A program made the translations under genes and the position numbers. Positions 25,601-39,490 of a stretch of DNA of 64,000 bases are shown here, one piece after another. The notes beneath the pieces were generated by a model that worked only from the letters and a program-made list of their open reading frames with translations, was not told where the DNA came from and did not search any database. Source of the stretch: Bullera alba (Eukaryota > Basidiomycota > Tremellomycetes > Tremellales > Bulleraceae); contig BCIX01000002.1 in NCBI GenBank assembly GCA_001600095.1, positions 2,418,001 through 2,482,000 on the forward strand, read 5' to 3'. Numbering within the stretch: position 1 is the first letter of the stretch; every line of letters begins with the position of its first letter.

Positions 25601-27581
25601 TCATGTCTGGCCTCTTCCTCGCGTTGTGGTCCCTTTGGCGGCCTTCGCCTCAGCAGCAGCTTGTATAGCCCTTACTGTATCTTCCACCCGGTCCACCTGT
25701 ATGTCTTTGAAGGCCACTTGGCTGGAAGACTCCGACGATCCAGCGCTCAGAGACTCGGTGAACAGCTTCAAATGGGTAAAGATTTCAATCTGATCTTTCA
25801 ACTGATCCATCGTGTCAGCAGGTATTCCATCAAGAGGCATTCATGCGCTGGCCCGTCTGAACGGAAATGGGGCTCACCGGTGTTCTCTCCAAGCCAGATG
25901 TGTTGGGTGTCACCCAGAAATAAGTGTGGCCTCCGCCCCCAGGCCAGGGTAGGCGGAATGGTCGGGGTGCTGTCCAGTCCATCATACTCTTCGTGGCCAT
26001 GGGGCTCTTCGCCTTCCTCCCAGAAGAGGCGGGGTGGCTGATCCGCTCGCTTTTGGCCCTTTTGAGCGGTGTGCCCGGTGACTGTGTTGTGTTGACGGTA
26101 GGCTTGATATCTTTCAGCAGATCCGTTTCGATGAGTTGGTCGTCCAGATGTGTACCGACAACACTTGCTTGCTGTCCCTCCTCAGGCGGCGGAGACGATA
26201 GCTCAGAGTCAGATTTAGGTGCGTTAACGCCGGGAGGCGGTAAATCTGGCAACTCCACCTTGACACCTCGCCGTGCCGTCTCGTCCTTGAGAACCTCCGG
26301 ATTCGGCTCTTGAGCTAGCGCTGTCTTCGACACTACCCCTTCGCAGATGTCCCATATCTTCTTCCCCACGAAGCATACCACCAGAGGACGATGTTTGGCG
26401 ATCTTGCGAGTCAATTGCGCGACGTTGAGTTTCATCTCTAACGTCGACAATTCCGATTGCTGTCAGCTAGCATCAGTGTTCCTCTCTAGCGAGATGCACG
26501 AGAAGGTAGTGATTGAGCCAATGCTCACTTCTGCTGTCGGTCGATCGCACAGGTTGGTCTAGAAGAATCCTTATCAGTGGCAGCCAAAGTAGGTATTCAG
26601 AGTCAGTCATTGGACTCACCAGGCCCAGCTGGAACAGCTCAGGAATCGAGGCGTCCTCTAGAGGACTGACCAGTCTTGGTGTGATGCCAGAGTAGTGGAG
26701 TGATTTCTGCCCCGATATCAACCTGAGGCCGGAAGGACTGATCTACCTGACAGGGCTTACCCAGAACTTGTTGGTGGGATGAGCGAAATGATGGCCAAGT
26801 GTCGATGAGCGCTTGCCTGAGTCACTGAGATCAGTTTGAGCTTGGACGATGCCACTTTGTTGAGAAGCTCACCTGGGCTAAAGCGATATGCCCTTCGTCA
26901 GCTTGGGTCGCCTGTCTGCAGCTATCTCATGTGTCAACCCACTTGATACCGCAAAAGACGACTGAGGAGCTTGTCAGCATCCTACACAGGAAACGATTTG
27001 GAAGGCAGAGGTAAGGACCTACTCCGTAGGCCCGGACCCAGATGATCAGAGACTGGCTTGAGATGCGCATACACCTCCGGACCGGCAAACGGTCTCGGCT
27101 TCTTTCCTGGCGATTTGGCAGCGCGTTCGATCGACATTGTGTCTATTGCATTATTGGCAGCACAATCCGTCTTCGGCGGTATCGAGGTGCTCGGCCGCTT
27201 TGTGGTGGAAGACGTTCTGTTGGTCTTCACCGAACCTTTGCCCTTTGAGGGTGTCGAAGGATCTCTGTACTCGTCGTCGCTACCGCCGCTTCCGGAGCGA
27301 TCCTCGTCGTCTGCTTCGATCTTCAATCTCCTTCGCTTTCGGGCACCACCACTTGTGTCATCGTCGGCCTGTACGGGAGAGATTTCGGGATCAAGCCTCC
27401 TACGGACACTTGGCCTGATTGGAGACCTTGTTGCAGGCTTGAGATCTACTGATTGCCGCGGGTCACTCTTCGATTGTCCCGGAGAGGCCGGGCTCGGCTG
27501 AGGTCGATATGCGAACCTTGAGAGCCTGGCTGCGAATGCTTTCGAAGCGGGACTCTGTGAGTCGTCAGTGGGAGTCGTCAT
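25601..27581 (-). CDS. Thymine/uracil mismatch DNA glycosylase (TDG/Mug family)
   Basis: This enzyme removes thymine or uracil from G:T and G:U mismatches, starting base-excision repair in the nucleus. My exon model is 27581-27023, 26961-26943, 26877-26873, 26816-26761, 26706-26620, 26558-26529, 26459-25878 and 25801-25601, giving 512 residues without a stop. A disordered Ser/Lys-rich N-terminus of about 180 residues leads to DHLGPGLRIVFCGINPGKR, the active-site block whose Asn activates water, then GHHFAHPTNKFW, SGITPRLVSPLED, TNLCDRPTAEQSELS, VVCFVGKKIWDI and, after a long Pro/Ser/Lys insert, HTYFWVTPNTSGLE. The NPG codons span a 5-nt exon between two introns. The insert of about 140 residues within the domain is unusual against animal TDG. 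S. pombe Thp1 is the nearest relative I know. Confidence 0.88.
26873..26877 (-). other. 5-nt microexon (CCCAG) in the DNA glycosylase
   Basis: This exon lies between a 65-nt intron (26878-26942, GTGGGT...TTTAG) and a 56-nt intron (26817-26872, GTGAGC...CTCAG). Including it turns AA|C CCA G|GC into Asn-Pro-Gly, completing the invariant GINPG motif. Leaving it out shifts the frame and destroys GHHFAHPTNKFW. Confidence 0.85.
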
Positions 27582-28207
27582 GCTGGGGTGTGGCCGCTCA
27601 GTAGCGTCGATGTGATGGCGATCACAACATGGACATGATCAATCAGCCCCTTAGGAAGGCTCGGATCCTATGTAGGGCTGCTCACACTGCGAGTTGTGCA
27701 ACGCCGCTGAACACGAAAGGTGGAGGTCCAATCTGCGATCTCCTACAGTCATCATCGCGAGTTGATCGCGACCAAGGATGTTCACTATTACTTGTACTTG
27801 AAGTCATGTTCACATTTGCATCTGGTACAGCTACATTAGACACAAGTATACCAAACAGTACTCGTGTCTGGTCATTGGACCACTCTATACAATTCACAAG
27901 ATATACGTCGCGCGTCGCGGAACTCTGACTGGGCAGAAGCGTTCGATGCTTGATTCGTGGGGAAAGCGATACGGTTATAATACAGTTGTACAGTGGTGTC
28001 GTCGAAAGCGTTGGTGTTGTAATGGGGGGTGTTGAAGGTTTGAAATGTTTGAAAGAAGCAGTCATCCCGGCGAAAACAAAGCTCTCCAATGTCCTGTTGA
28101 ACCCTCGAGCGAGATCTCTTTCCTGGCTACCATATGCAATCCGGCGCATCTCTGACCAAGCTCCTCCTCGAGTCTTCTCGGTGGTTCGCAGTCCGTGGAC
28201 TACCCAT
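27582..28207. other. Intergenic, glycosylase promoter and Con7-like 3' region
   Basis: These 626 bp lie between the glycosylase start and the Con7-like stop, both on the minus strand. The stretch has AT-richer sequence near 27780-27990. No gene or RNA is recognised. Confidence 0.5.
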
Positions 28208-30172
28208 TCATCGCTGGAAGGCGAATTGGCTGGCTCCGCCATAGACCTGTCCGCTGCCAACCGACATTGACATTGGCTGGAAGTGCATCCCACTGACACC
28301 TGTGGACGAGTTTGGCCTCGAGCGGTCATTCGCCATACTGCCAAACGAAGGCGGGAAGACGTGTGCTGGATGACCCATCTGACCGTTCTGTGGGTGCGCT
28401 GGCGACATTTGCAGGTGACCAGGGACGGATGGTCGTCGTAGTGGCACAGGACCCATCTGATAGGTGGTGGAAGAGGCGAGCGGGAACCTACCATCCGCGG
28501 AGGAAGCGATAGACGAAGATGTGTTTGGTCGAGAGCCCTCGCCAGAGCTGGATGGTCCGCCGGGTCCAGCAGGGCCGTTCCAAGAGTATCCAGGGGCATA
28601 GACGAGCGAGGTCCGCGAGTATTCCGAGTTCGATGAGAAAGCGGACGCGTTGGAATCCCTCCTCGCGTCAAAGTCAGAGTCGGAGCTGGATCCAATAGAA
28701 GGTCGACCCCATTGAGCGTTGTTCGTGCCTCCGGTTGTGAATTGCGAGTTGGCGGCGGCGGCAGCTTGCTCCCTCTTCCTCTTTCGCCACTGCTTTCGCA
28801 TGTCCTTGAATTCTGCGCGAAGTAGTCAGCAAACGCCTCCAGAGTCGGGATTTGGCTACTTACCCGATGGCAACCTCTTCTCTCCGTGCTTCTGCATTGC
28901 CACATGCGCATTGAGGTGGTTCAATGTTCCGTATGACTTCTCACATCCCATCCATCCACAAGAGTACAATCGCTCAATCTCGTCGAATCGCCTCCTAGGC
29001 CTCTTCTTGGGTGTAGGGCCTCCGAGCGTGACGAACGTCATATCGCTTGGAGACTGCTCTTCCTTTTCTTCTTTCGGTGACTGGAACTTGTCGAGTCCGC
29101 TCATCGAGTAGTGGCGGCCTGGGAAGGCGTTAGGTCCGGGGTGAATCTCGCCTAGTGATGCAGAACGGTTGTCCCTCGTGCCAAGTCCGAGAGCGGGGTT
29201 GGAGAATGGGTAACCCGAGGCGATAGTGGATGGATCGATTTGATCGACAATGGTACGTGCTGAAGGCAAAGGCACGCCAGCTCCGCCCGAAGACTGCTGA
29301 AGATGGCCATAGCTTGGAAGTCCGTCGCTAGTCTGTGGACGACCTGTGAGTCCGATAGAATTGTTACCTCGTTGAAGCTGTTGGTTCTGCGAGTGAGGGT
29401 TTGAGCTGAAGAAACCGCCAAAGTTGACCACATGTGGCGGAGCAGAAGCCAAAGGGTAGGCAGAGTGAGGCGAGTTGCCGTTCGAATCCTGCTCAGGAGT
29501 GCTGTTGCTGTTGCTGCTGCTGCCCCATGGCATCTGGGCGTTGAGAGACGGGAACTGACTCTCGTTCGCGCGCTTGTCATTTGGGTGCCCACTTTGATTG
29601 GACAGAGTGAGGTCGGTGTGGGATGGTGGCTGCTTGAACACGGGCGTGCCACTCAGAGCCTCGTCCGGCGACGCAAAGGGGTCTGGATTGGAAAACAGAT
29701 TGTCGGATTCTGCCAATGAATCCATTCCCGGTGCAGCGCCATCACTCGATCGATGAAATCTGGCCGTTCCAACAGAGCTTGGCATCTTGAATGGGTTGGC
29801 TCCAGACTGCAAGGCGCCGCCTGCAGTGGCAGGTCTACGCGTCTCACTGGACGAGGGCCTGACAAAGTCTCTGGAGATGGCGGGGAGATTGTCTGTGGTG
29901 GAGAATGACGATCCGCTGGCGGTGGAAAATGACGAGTTGGAGAACGAGCCCATATGATGGTAGAGGTTCGCGTTTGACGGGTAGCCCATCGTATGCGAGC
30001 TGAAACCTGTCGGCGAGACAGTCTGATTCAGTGGAGTTCCATAAGTCGGTGTCTTGATTGAGTTCGGGACAAACGAGTCGAAAGAATCTGTGGTATTGGC
30101 TGAATCGCCCATGGTTGGCGGTTCAAAGGCGAAGTCGGGAGTGTTTGAAGCGTCCGACCCGTAATTTGTCAT
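28208..30172 (-). CDS. Con7-like C2H2 transcription factor
   Basis: The first exon encodes a Ser/Asn/Pro-rich activation-type region. It is followed by the zinc-finger block RRRFDEIERLYSCGWMGC, EKSYGTLNHLNAHVAMQKHG, then (after an intron at about 28812-28860) EFKDMRKQWRKRKREQ. This C-x4-C...H-x5-H finger with flanking basic arms matches Con7p of Magnaporthe oryzae and its relatives, nuclear regulators of cell-wall and morphogenesis genes. Phase-1 G joins AA to give Glu at the splice. The ATG at 30172 (MTNYGSDASNTPDF) is the first in frame. An acceptor-like CCGCAG just upstream suggests an untranslated 5' intron. The C-terminal tail is again Ser/Gly/Pro-rich. Targets in this organism are unknown. 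Confidence 0.83.
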
Positions 30173-31816
30173 TTGGACCGCTAAAAGAACGCGCTCGGGA
30201 GGATGTTGATTGTTGTCCACCTGCGGATTGTACCAGACATGCAGGGAGCGAAGGAGGCACGTAGGCAGGATCGAATTGGTGACCGAGTCGAGTAGGAGTA
30301 TATGAAAGTCGTTAGAGACGAGTAGTAGCGTTCAAGGTGAGCGAAGGAAGGAGGAGAGAAGGGATCGCAGAGGCAAAGGTCAGCTTCCGCTATCGCATGA
30401 GTTAATGACGAAAAGGGACAGATGGTCGGGATTGGAATTATGAGTCAGAGTCTTGGTTGAGCGGAAGAGGAGTGAGATGGGATGGAGATACGCATCGGAT
30501 CAGGGAGAAGCTTGAGAAGCTTACTCGCGGCGTGGAAGCAAGGCTTGAAGTCGGGTGTGTTGGGAATGTGATCAACGGTGCAGTACTCACCGCTGGGTCC
30601 GAGTGTGATCAAAAGGTGTGGTGTATCGTGTATCACAGAAGTTGTCGGACCAAGATGTTGAACCGGTTGGTGGGTTGTCGAGCAAAGCGACGATGAGCTC
30701 GTGTCTGTAGGAACAGCTACGGCAATGACTAGTGCCAAAGTTGCTTGATAGTGTTTTTGGTGCTAACTTAGCGGTGGACGATGTCGAGCAGCAGATCTTT
30801 CTTGGACAGGTCGTCGCCCTAAAGAGTCGAGCAAGATGATTGCCAGGATGCTCGTGTTCATCGACGACCATATGAGCGCTTCCTTAGCTCGGATTCAAGT
30901 TACTGTACAATCCTCGCCAACCCTCTCCCCGCGCGCCTTGAACCTCTGAACACCTCCGTGCCGCACCAAAATCTTACCCTGCATCACTCCCTTCCCCCCT
31001 CTCGGCTTCCCGGTCTTGCCCTCGAGAGTCCACCCGGGACCACCCTCTGCTCTCCCCCCCTGCTCCCGCGCCGAAATCTCAGTGTGGATCTAATGGGCTC
31101 GTGATCGGGTATACCCGCTCTCCTCCCTCCCTCTCTCCGAGCCCCGCCACCGAAAGCCACCGAGTGGCAGCTCAGGGATGCATATGTGCGTGTTTTAATC
31201 TAAGATTCTTCCAACTTTCGTCATTCAATTCAGAAGCAATTACAAACCGATCACAAAGGATTCCTAATCTTCATTACACTCCCGGACGAGGCCCGCTCCC
31301 ACAGGTCCCCACCAGTCTCCACCGGATCCCGGATCCCGCGCGCTCCGTCGCAGTCTCCGCTGGAGCAAGGCGATTTACGGCAGGCACCAGTCCCCTGATC
31401 TAATTGATCGGGGCCAAATTGATCAAGCGGTCCAAGCAGCTCCACTAGCGTCGTTCGGTGTTCGCGTGGCCAGAGATAATCGATAACCGGCGAACATCTG
31501 CGAACTTGGTGTCGGATGTCGAGAGAATGAAGAACTGGAGAGGAAATTGAGAGTACGAGAGTCGCAAAAGAAGCCCAGATCAGCTGCCCGGCTGGACCTG
31601 GCTGGACATACCGACCTGCACACGGGTCCGTGGACGTGCACGGCCGTGAGAGATCAGGCTGAAATGAGACGGTCGGCATGCTGGGGTCTGCTGGGGTGGT
31701 CACCACTCTACACTTGGTTGCCAGTAGTGTTTCGCCAGTCCTCGATTGGCGTTCACCCTCGGTCACCTGTCGCTAACCCCGCAGAGCGGATCTGGATATC
31801 TCGGGTCCCCAGCTCA
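30173..31816. other. Long intergenic region upstream of the Con7-like gene
   Basis: This 1.64-kb gap probably holds a long promoter and leader for the Con7-like gene, as is common for fungal regulators, and the 3' region of the mannosyltransferase. The plus strand is C-rich at about 30910-31080, so the Con7-like sense strand is G-rich there. Short open frames on both strands show no family signature. Confidence 0.45.
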
Positions 31817-33616
31817 TTAAGCTCCATCACCCTTCCAGCTGCCGCGGACTAGTGGGATCGTGAGCCATATGCTTTGCTGAATTTCCAACAGGCACTAGGA
31901 CACGCCGGCCGGCAGAGTCAAACGGGGATAGGGTACTCACAGTTGTGAACGACATTCGCTTGAGGTGATTCCCACGACTCGGCTTGGAAGTCGGGCTGTC
32001 CACCGGGAGAGAAACCTGTGATTGGCAGGATCATCACATCGCCAATGCGCAATGGATGCCGGATCCCGCGGACCCGATGCCAGGTGACATTGTAACGAGC
32101 GAGTAGGAATCTGTTGTGGAAGAGTGGCGAGAAGGGTAAAGATTGCGGTTAGCTCAAACACATACGACTGGCCGGTGGCTCAGTACTCACGCGAAGACAG
32201 CGTCGGAAAACAGTCCTGGCCCGGTCCACTCCATGACGTTCATGGCATGGTCTCTTCCTTGACCCTTGAGTTGCTCAATCTTCTGCTCCCATTCCTCAGG
32301 CTGTGACTCCTGCAATTCCTCGATCTTCGCCGTTCTGTCCTTCTCCCAAGCCTCCACCACACGGGTCGCATTGACCACACGCCTCGCCGCATCGAGGAAG
32401 ATCGGGTGATTTGGTGCCGATGATAGGGTCCACTGACAGATGCCTAAGGGCCTGGGCCATCCAGTCGCCCAGCTCGGATGCGCATGGACGTCCACATCTA
32501 CAGCGACCATAACAGTGGGAAAGGTCGACATGGTGGACTGCCAATTCTCCCCATCAGTCGACGAGATGTCCAGAACTTCAACATCAAGCTGGCCCCATTG
32601 CTCTATAGGTCGTAAAGGCCGTGTCTTTGGCAAGTCAGCTGCGGCTCAGTTATGCGTACTCGAACCACTCACATCGACGTCAGAGTAAACCCCTCCTCTA
32701 ATTAGAGGTAACAGGTATCTCAGAAAGTCCGCTCTCAGCACTCCTCTGTGCATGTATGACCAAGCCCACTCTACATCGCTTCCCCCGAAAGCCGCTTGGA
32801 CCCATTCCCAAGCGTCGCTATCGTCCATGAAGCTGAGCTGCCACCCGTCATTCTTGTTGACCCTAATCCATTCTCTCGTCTCGTCTGTCATCTGGTCTTT
32901 CGACTTGTCGGTCTGGTGTATCGTTTTGTATGATATCATCGAGGGCGGAGACAGCGGCGGCTTCTCTGGAGGCTCGGGTAGGAGATTTGAGTGCGAAGGC
33001 GGTAAATGTTGATGCAGTGAGTACAGCAGAGGCGTGGCTATCGATGATGGTAATGCAGATGCAAAGTCGTGCAATAATGTGAAGTAGCTGATTCGGGATG
33101 TCAGCTGGCGTAACTCTACGAGACATTGATACCTGATGAACCAGGTCATGAAGCTCACTGTGATGTCCCCTTGGGGCCTTTATCTATCGCCAAGCGATAC
33201 CGCTGCTCCGCGGTCGGTCCCAAGTCCGTCAGACCCAGCGCCTCGTCTTGCACCCATCCCATGTCCTCGTGGAGACCAAAATGTGGCTTGATATCCGGAA
33301 CCTCATCCTCCACTGTATCAAACTCTGCCATAGTATTATCCTGTCCGACTTGGCGCAGTATCACCAAAGCTATCAGAAACACACTCAGTCCAGTAGCTAT
33401 CTGCACCGTGCGTTTCGGTGACAATCTAGGCGTGCCAGCCGATCCCGAGGGGTCTTTTGCCGTGGGCAAAGCAGTGTATCCATCGCCAAGTACCAATCTG
33501 AATGGATTCCATCTCGACAACTTGGACCCGGATGACGAGACGGCATTGGTGTTGTTGTTGAACAGCGTGATGCGAGGTCCGGACCGTTGACTTGTGGCGG
33601 CACCAGGGATCGACAT
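31817..33616 (-). CDS. Och1/Hoc1-type alpha-1,6-mannosyltransferase (GT32)
   Basis: This is a Golgi type II membrane glycosyltransferase that adds mannose in N-glycan outer-chain or cell-wall mannan synthesis. The ATG at 33616 starts a cytosolic tail of about 55 residues, then a membrane anchor (VQIATGLSVFLIALVIL). The GT32 signature follows: SYKTIHQTDKSKDQ, WIRVNKNDGWQLSFMDD, and LRADFLRYLLPLIRGGVYSD leading into the DXD-type metal site DVD. Later blocks are VMVAVDVDVHAHPSW, PRPLGICQWTLSSAPNHPIF, TGPGLFSDAV and VTWHRVRGIRHPLRIGDVMI. The final exon after a CACTAG acceptor gives FRGSWKGDGA and a stop at 31817, matching the family's HN-F-GSWKG ending. The exact linkage made cannot be told from sequence. 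Confidence 0.88.
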
Positions 33617-34097
33617 GACGGGCAAGTGAGAGCCACCAGTAAGAACCAAGCTACTCAGAGGTCAGACCTGTCAGACAAAAACGCAGACGAGGTGGTTTTC
33701 CACAAGGCGAGAGCGTTGCAAGAGGTGTTTGGAGGTTGTTGCAAGTTTCAACGTTCTTGCAGCTGGTGCCTGGAGATGATGCTGCTGACAGCCGCGGAGA
33801 TGCTTAAGTCGTCGGTCTCCTCCGCTTTGTTATTTGATCCCTTTTTTTGGTCAAAATGGCCCCACCCCCCGGCGGTGGCGGCGGCGGCGAAGTTTTTTCA
33901 ATGGAGCTCAAGCCTTTCCTTGTTCAAAAGCCCTGGTTATCAACTCCTTTGATCCTCCCATCTCTTCTTATCAAAGCAACCAAAAGCAAACCAAAAAAGA
34001 GAACTTAACCCACCCCAACATACTCTTCTGCTAGATTACAGCAGAATAACAATACACTCTCTCTTCAAAACTTCAACACTCTTTAACTAAACACATC
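33617..34097. promoter_or_regulatory. Divergent promoter and A-rich leader of DBP2
   Basis: These 481 bp lie between divergent starts. A GC-rich patch (about 33860-33895) is followed by about 140 bp of A/C-rich, G-poor sequence just before the DBP2 ATG. Such a leader is typical of a strongly translated fungal mRNA. Confidence 0.45.
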
Positions 34098-36836
<2,739 letters not shown>

Positions 36837-37161
36837 TTTGGGTCTTCACTGGCCAACCTACCTTACTGATCTTCTCGTGTTCGTCGTTTCGTCCCTCTCG
36901 GCCCCAGTGGCCTCTGTACATCCATAGACATGATACCCCATCGTCAGCATTCGTTCATACCCACATGCAGCCGTCATGACACGATCTGGACATCGCCTAC
37001 AAAGAGCCTAGAATTGGAGCAGCGGCCTGGCTGCAAGTCTGCTTTGCCTCCGTCACCCGAACCGGTCAAGTCAAAGCAGCCGCCCAGCCACTGAGCGAGT
37101 CGGATCTGTGGCCTACTTCCACCGCCATCGTCCGCTGTACATCACATCACATCACCGCACC
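36837..37161. other. DBP2 3' region and short promoter
   Basis: These 325 bp hold the presumed DBP2 3' untranslated region and the promoter of the next gene. No other feature is seen. Confidence 0.5.
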
Positions 37162-38963
37162 ATGCCGTCCGCCACACGCTCACGACCTCACTCCACACCG
37201 GAAGGCCAAGGATATCAGAGCCAATCGCCAAAGACGCAGATTTTCCCTCCGCTTCCAGAAGCCGTCAAGCGTGAGATTGTGTCATGCCTCCCGGTAGCGG
37301 ATGCCAAAAATCTCGCTCTGGCCGATCGGGAATGGAAGGCCGCTGCGGAAAGCTACCTCTGGGCCCTGATACGGGTTCTTCCGGTCGACGAGGGGCCTCA
37401 GACTACATCAAGCCCAGGCCCAATCAAATCCAGACAAGCGTACGAGACGATCCGCCAACATCTTGGACGACACCCAGCACGAGTGCCCTTGATCAAGAGG
37501 CTCGAACTTCGAACATGGCCAGGTGCAAGTGACGACTTTTCGGCCATCATACGCGGTGTCGCACCCACCTTAGAGGTTCTTGAGCAACGCGGCAACTGCA
37601 CGGATCACTCCGACTTGGAGTCATGCGACGTAGCGGACGTCACTCATCGGATCTTTGCCCGGGAGCCGTTTCCCCGACTCAAAGCGCTGGAAACTCACTT
37701 CGATCGGAATTGGTCAGAATCGCTTCCAGGTATTCTCAGGATGATGCCAAATCTAGAGTACCTGTCATTGTCAGGGGAATCGGACAGGGTCATCCTCGAG
37801 GGCTCTTCCGAGGTCTGGCCTATACTGGATAAGCTATCTAGTCTCACGATGTTCGGCCATTTCGAATCGATAAACTAATCAAAGACCGTCGTAACAACCC
37901 TCCTTCCACTCTGTCCATCCTTGCGGGAGATCGACATGATGATTGGGCATGGCAACGCCATGTACAGCGAAGCGATCGCCGTGACATCCGTATCTGAAAT
38001 GCTCTCCGTCATTCTGAACTGCTCCTCCCTCGAATCACTTCACTTCTTCATCGATACGGAGCTGGCACCGGACTTCGACCCGCATCGGTTGAATTCGCTC
38101 CTGGAGGGCCGTCTCCCGAAGCTCGAGCATCTCCATCTGAACACTAGGGTGATTTAGCTTGCGGAAATACTAGTACCGCATAGGCTGACGCAATTTAGGT
38201 CGTGCACCCCCACAGTATCCCCCGTCATCCCAATTTGAAACAACTCCACTTATCCTGGCCTGCAGAAGTATACCCTGGCGACGGATTATCGGACGGGGAC
38301 ATGGTTGACCTCTACGGCAGAGTAAGAATTGGTGGGACGTTCGGAACCAAACCCTCAAAGACGACTTCCGGCAAGCTGTCACTAGCCTTTCTTAAGCGGA
38401 TCGAATTCGCTCAGCACCTTTCAATCGTGAAAGTGCTCAATTTAGGTTTTCGTGGTCTCACTGATCGGCCTGAAGACATCGAGGATGACCTGCACATCCA
38501 GAGCTTCACGGACGGTGACAGGACATTGTACCATTGTCGCATGGAGGCTAGGAGCACGGCGCCCGTGCTCGATTGCCATCCCGCCGCGTACTCAACCTGG
38601 CCGGTATCAAAGACAATGCAGTGGAAGGACCAGCCACGGGACAAGTTCGAGATGAACCCTGCTGAACTGAAGCTTGAAAATGATTTCGAGGCCTACCTCC
38701 GTCGTCTCCCCACTCATGACCGTCAGTACGACTTTGATCCAGAGGATCCCAACGCAACCGACTTCAAGGCACACGACTACGATATCACCTACTACAAGGA
38801 TCACAATCTCCCATTGGCGCTGCTGGATTATGTCTATTCGCAGACTGACTGTCCGAGGGACTGGACCGAAGGTCAGAGAGGCTTGGATTTGCCAGACCGT
38901 GTTTGGGAGTTATTGGATGGGTGGATTGACGAAGTGGAGGAGCTCAGATTTGTCGTAGCCTGA
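37162..38963 (+). pseudogene. F-box/LRR-like protein gene with one in-frame stop
   Basis: F-box proteins select substrates for SCF ubiquitin ligases. The ATG at 37162 begins MPSATRSRPHSTPEGQG. An F-box-like motif follows, FPPLPEAVKREIVSCLPV then LALADREWKAAAESYLW. After it come leucine-rich segments (KRLELRTWPG, PNLEYLSLSGES, LDKLSSLTMFGHFE). The frame meets TAA at 37876-37878, then continues unbroken: SKTVVTTLLPLCPSLREIDM, SLESLHFFIDTEL, LPKLEHLHLNTR. An intron near 38149-38199 leads to HPNLKQLHLSW and an acidic C-terminus ending VEELRFVVA. Reading continues in the same frame and style on both sides of the stop, so a single C-to-T change (CAA to TAA) is the simplest cause. An intron with a weak donor covering the stop cannot be excluded. 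The family is common and variable in basidiomycetes. Confidence 0.6.
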
Positions 38964-39179
38964 GACTCTACCCTCCTCGAGCAATGCACTACTATGGATG
39001 GCAGCGGCGGGAGTCCTGGAGTTTGCGCGACAGGCTTTAGATCAATAGGGAGGGGGATTGAGGGGACGAGGCACAGTCTCTCGCCAGAGATTCTTACGTC
39101 GTCTCGGGCTATCCGTCCAGCTAAGCTTGCTCAGTCAGTGGTATGCCGCTTGTATACTGCCTTGATTCTACGCCTAAGT

Positions 39180-39490
39180 CTCCTAGCGATATGAGCACCG
39201 TACCAGCGCGGTAGTTGCAGTGACGATTGACCGAGTTCATCATACGATACATGTTCACGCGACCAAAGTCACGATCCGTGCCGTAGAGACTGCTGGAATC
39301 GGGGAATCTCATTAGAATCTGGCCCACTTGGCCGGTGGCTTCGTACCCCATCCAGCCTCCTCCTCGGACCTCGGTCACGGAAATCTCCGGCATCCGTTGG
39401 GTCATCGGGCCATACATTCGGGACCTAATTACGGTGACGGAAGACGCCCAAGCCAGCTGCGAAGTCAGTGAAGGCGTTACAGGTCGTCAT
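39180..39490 (-). CDS. Possible exon of an unrecognised gene
   Basis: The minus strand is open for about 100 codons with plausible codon use. It includes the segments MPEISVTEVRGGGWMGYEA, GQVGQILMRFP and DFGRVNMYRMMNSVNRHC. There is a GTACGG donor-like site near 39205. No start or partner exon is convincing, and I do not recognise the family. Confidence 0.22.

Noticed and set aside
26962..27022. Upstream acceptor (TGTGTAG at about 26982) for the glycosylase intron
   Set aside because: It places a stop within three codons or breaks the frame. The CTCAG acceptor at 26962 gives GLRIVFCGINPG, which matches the family.
27682..28911. A 409-codon minus-strand frame overlapping the Con7-like gene
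   Set aside because: It is a different frame through the same low-complexity exon, while the zinc-finger frame is clearly the coding one.
31251..31766. A 171-codon minus-strand frame between the Con7-like and mannosyltransferase genes
   Set aside because: Composition follows GC-rich sequence; no motif, no supported start and no splice context.
37813..37884. A 72-nt intron that would remove the TAA in the F-box-like gene
   Set aside because: The donor GTCTGG is poor and the segment removed looks like a leucine-rich repeat. A nonsense change is simpler, though I keep the intron as an alternative.
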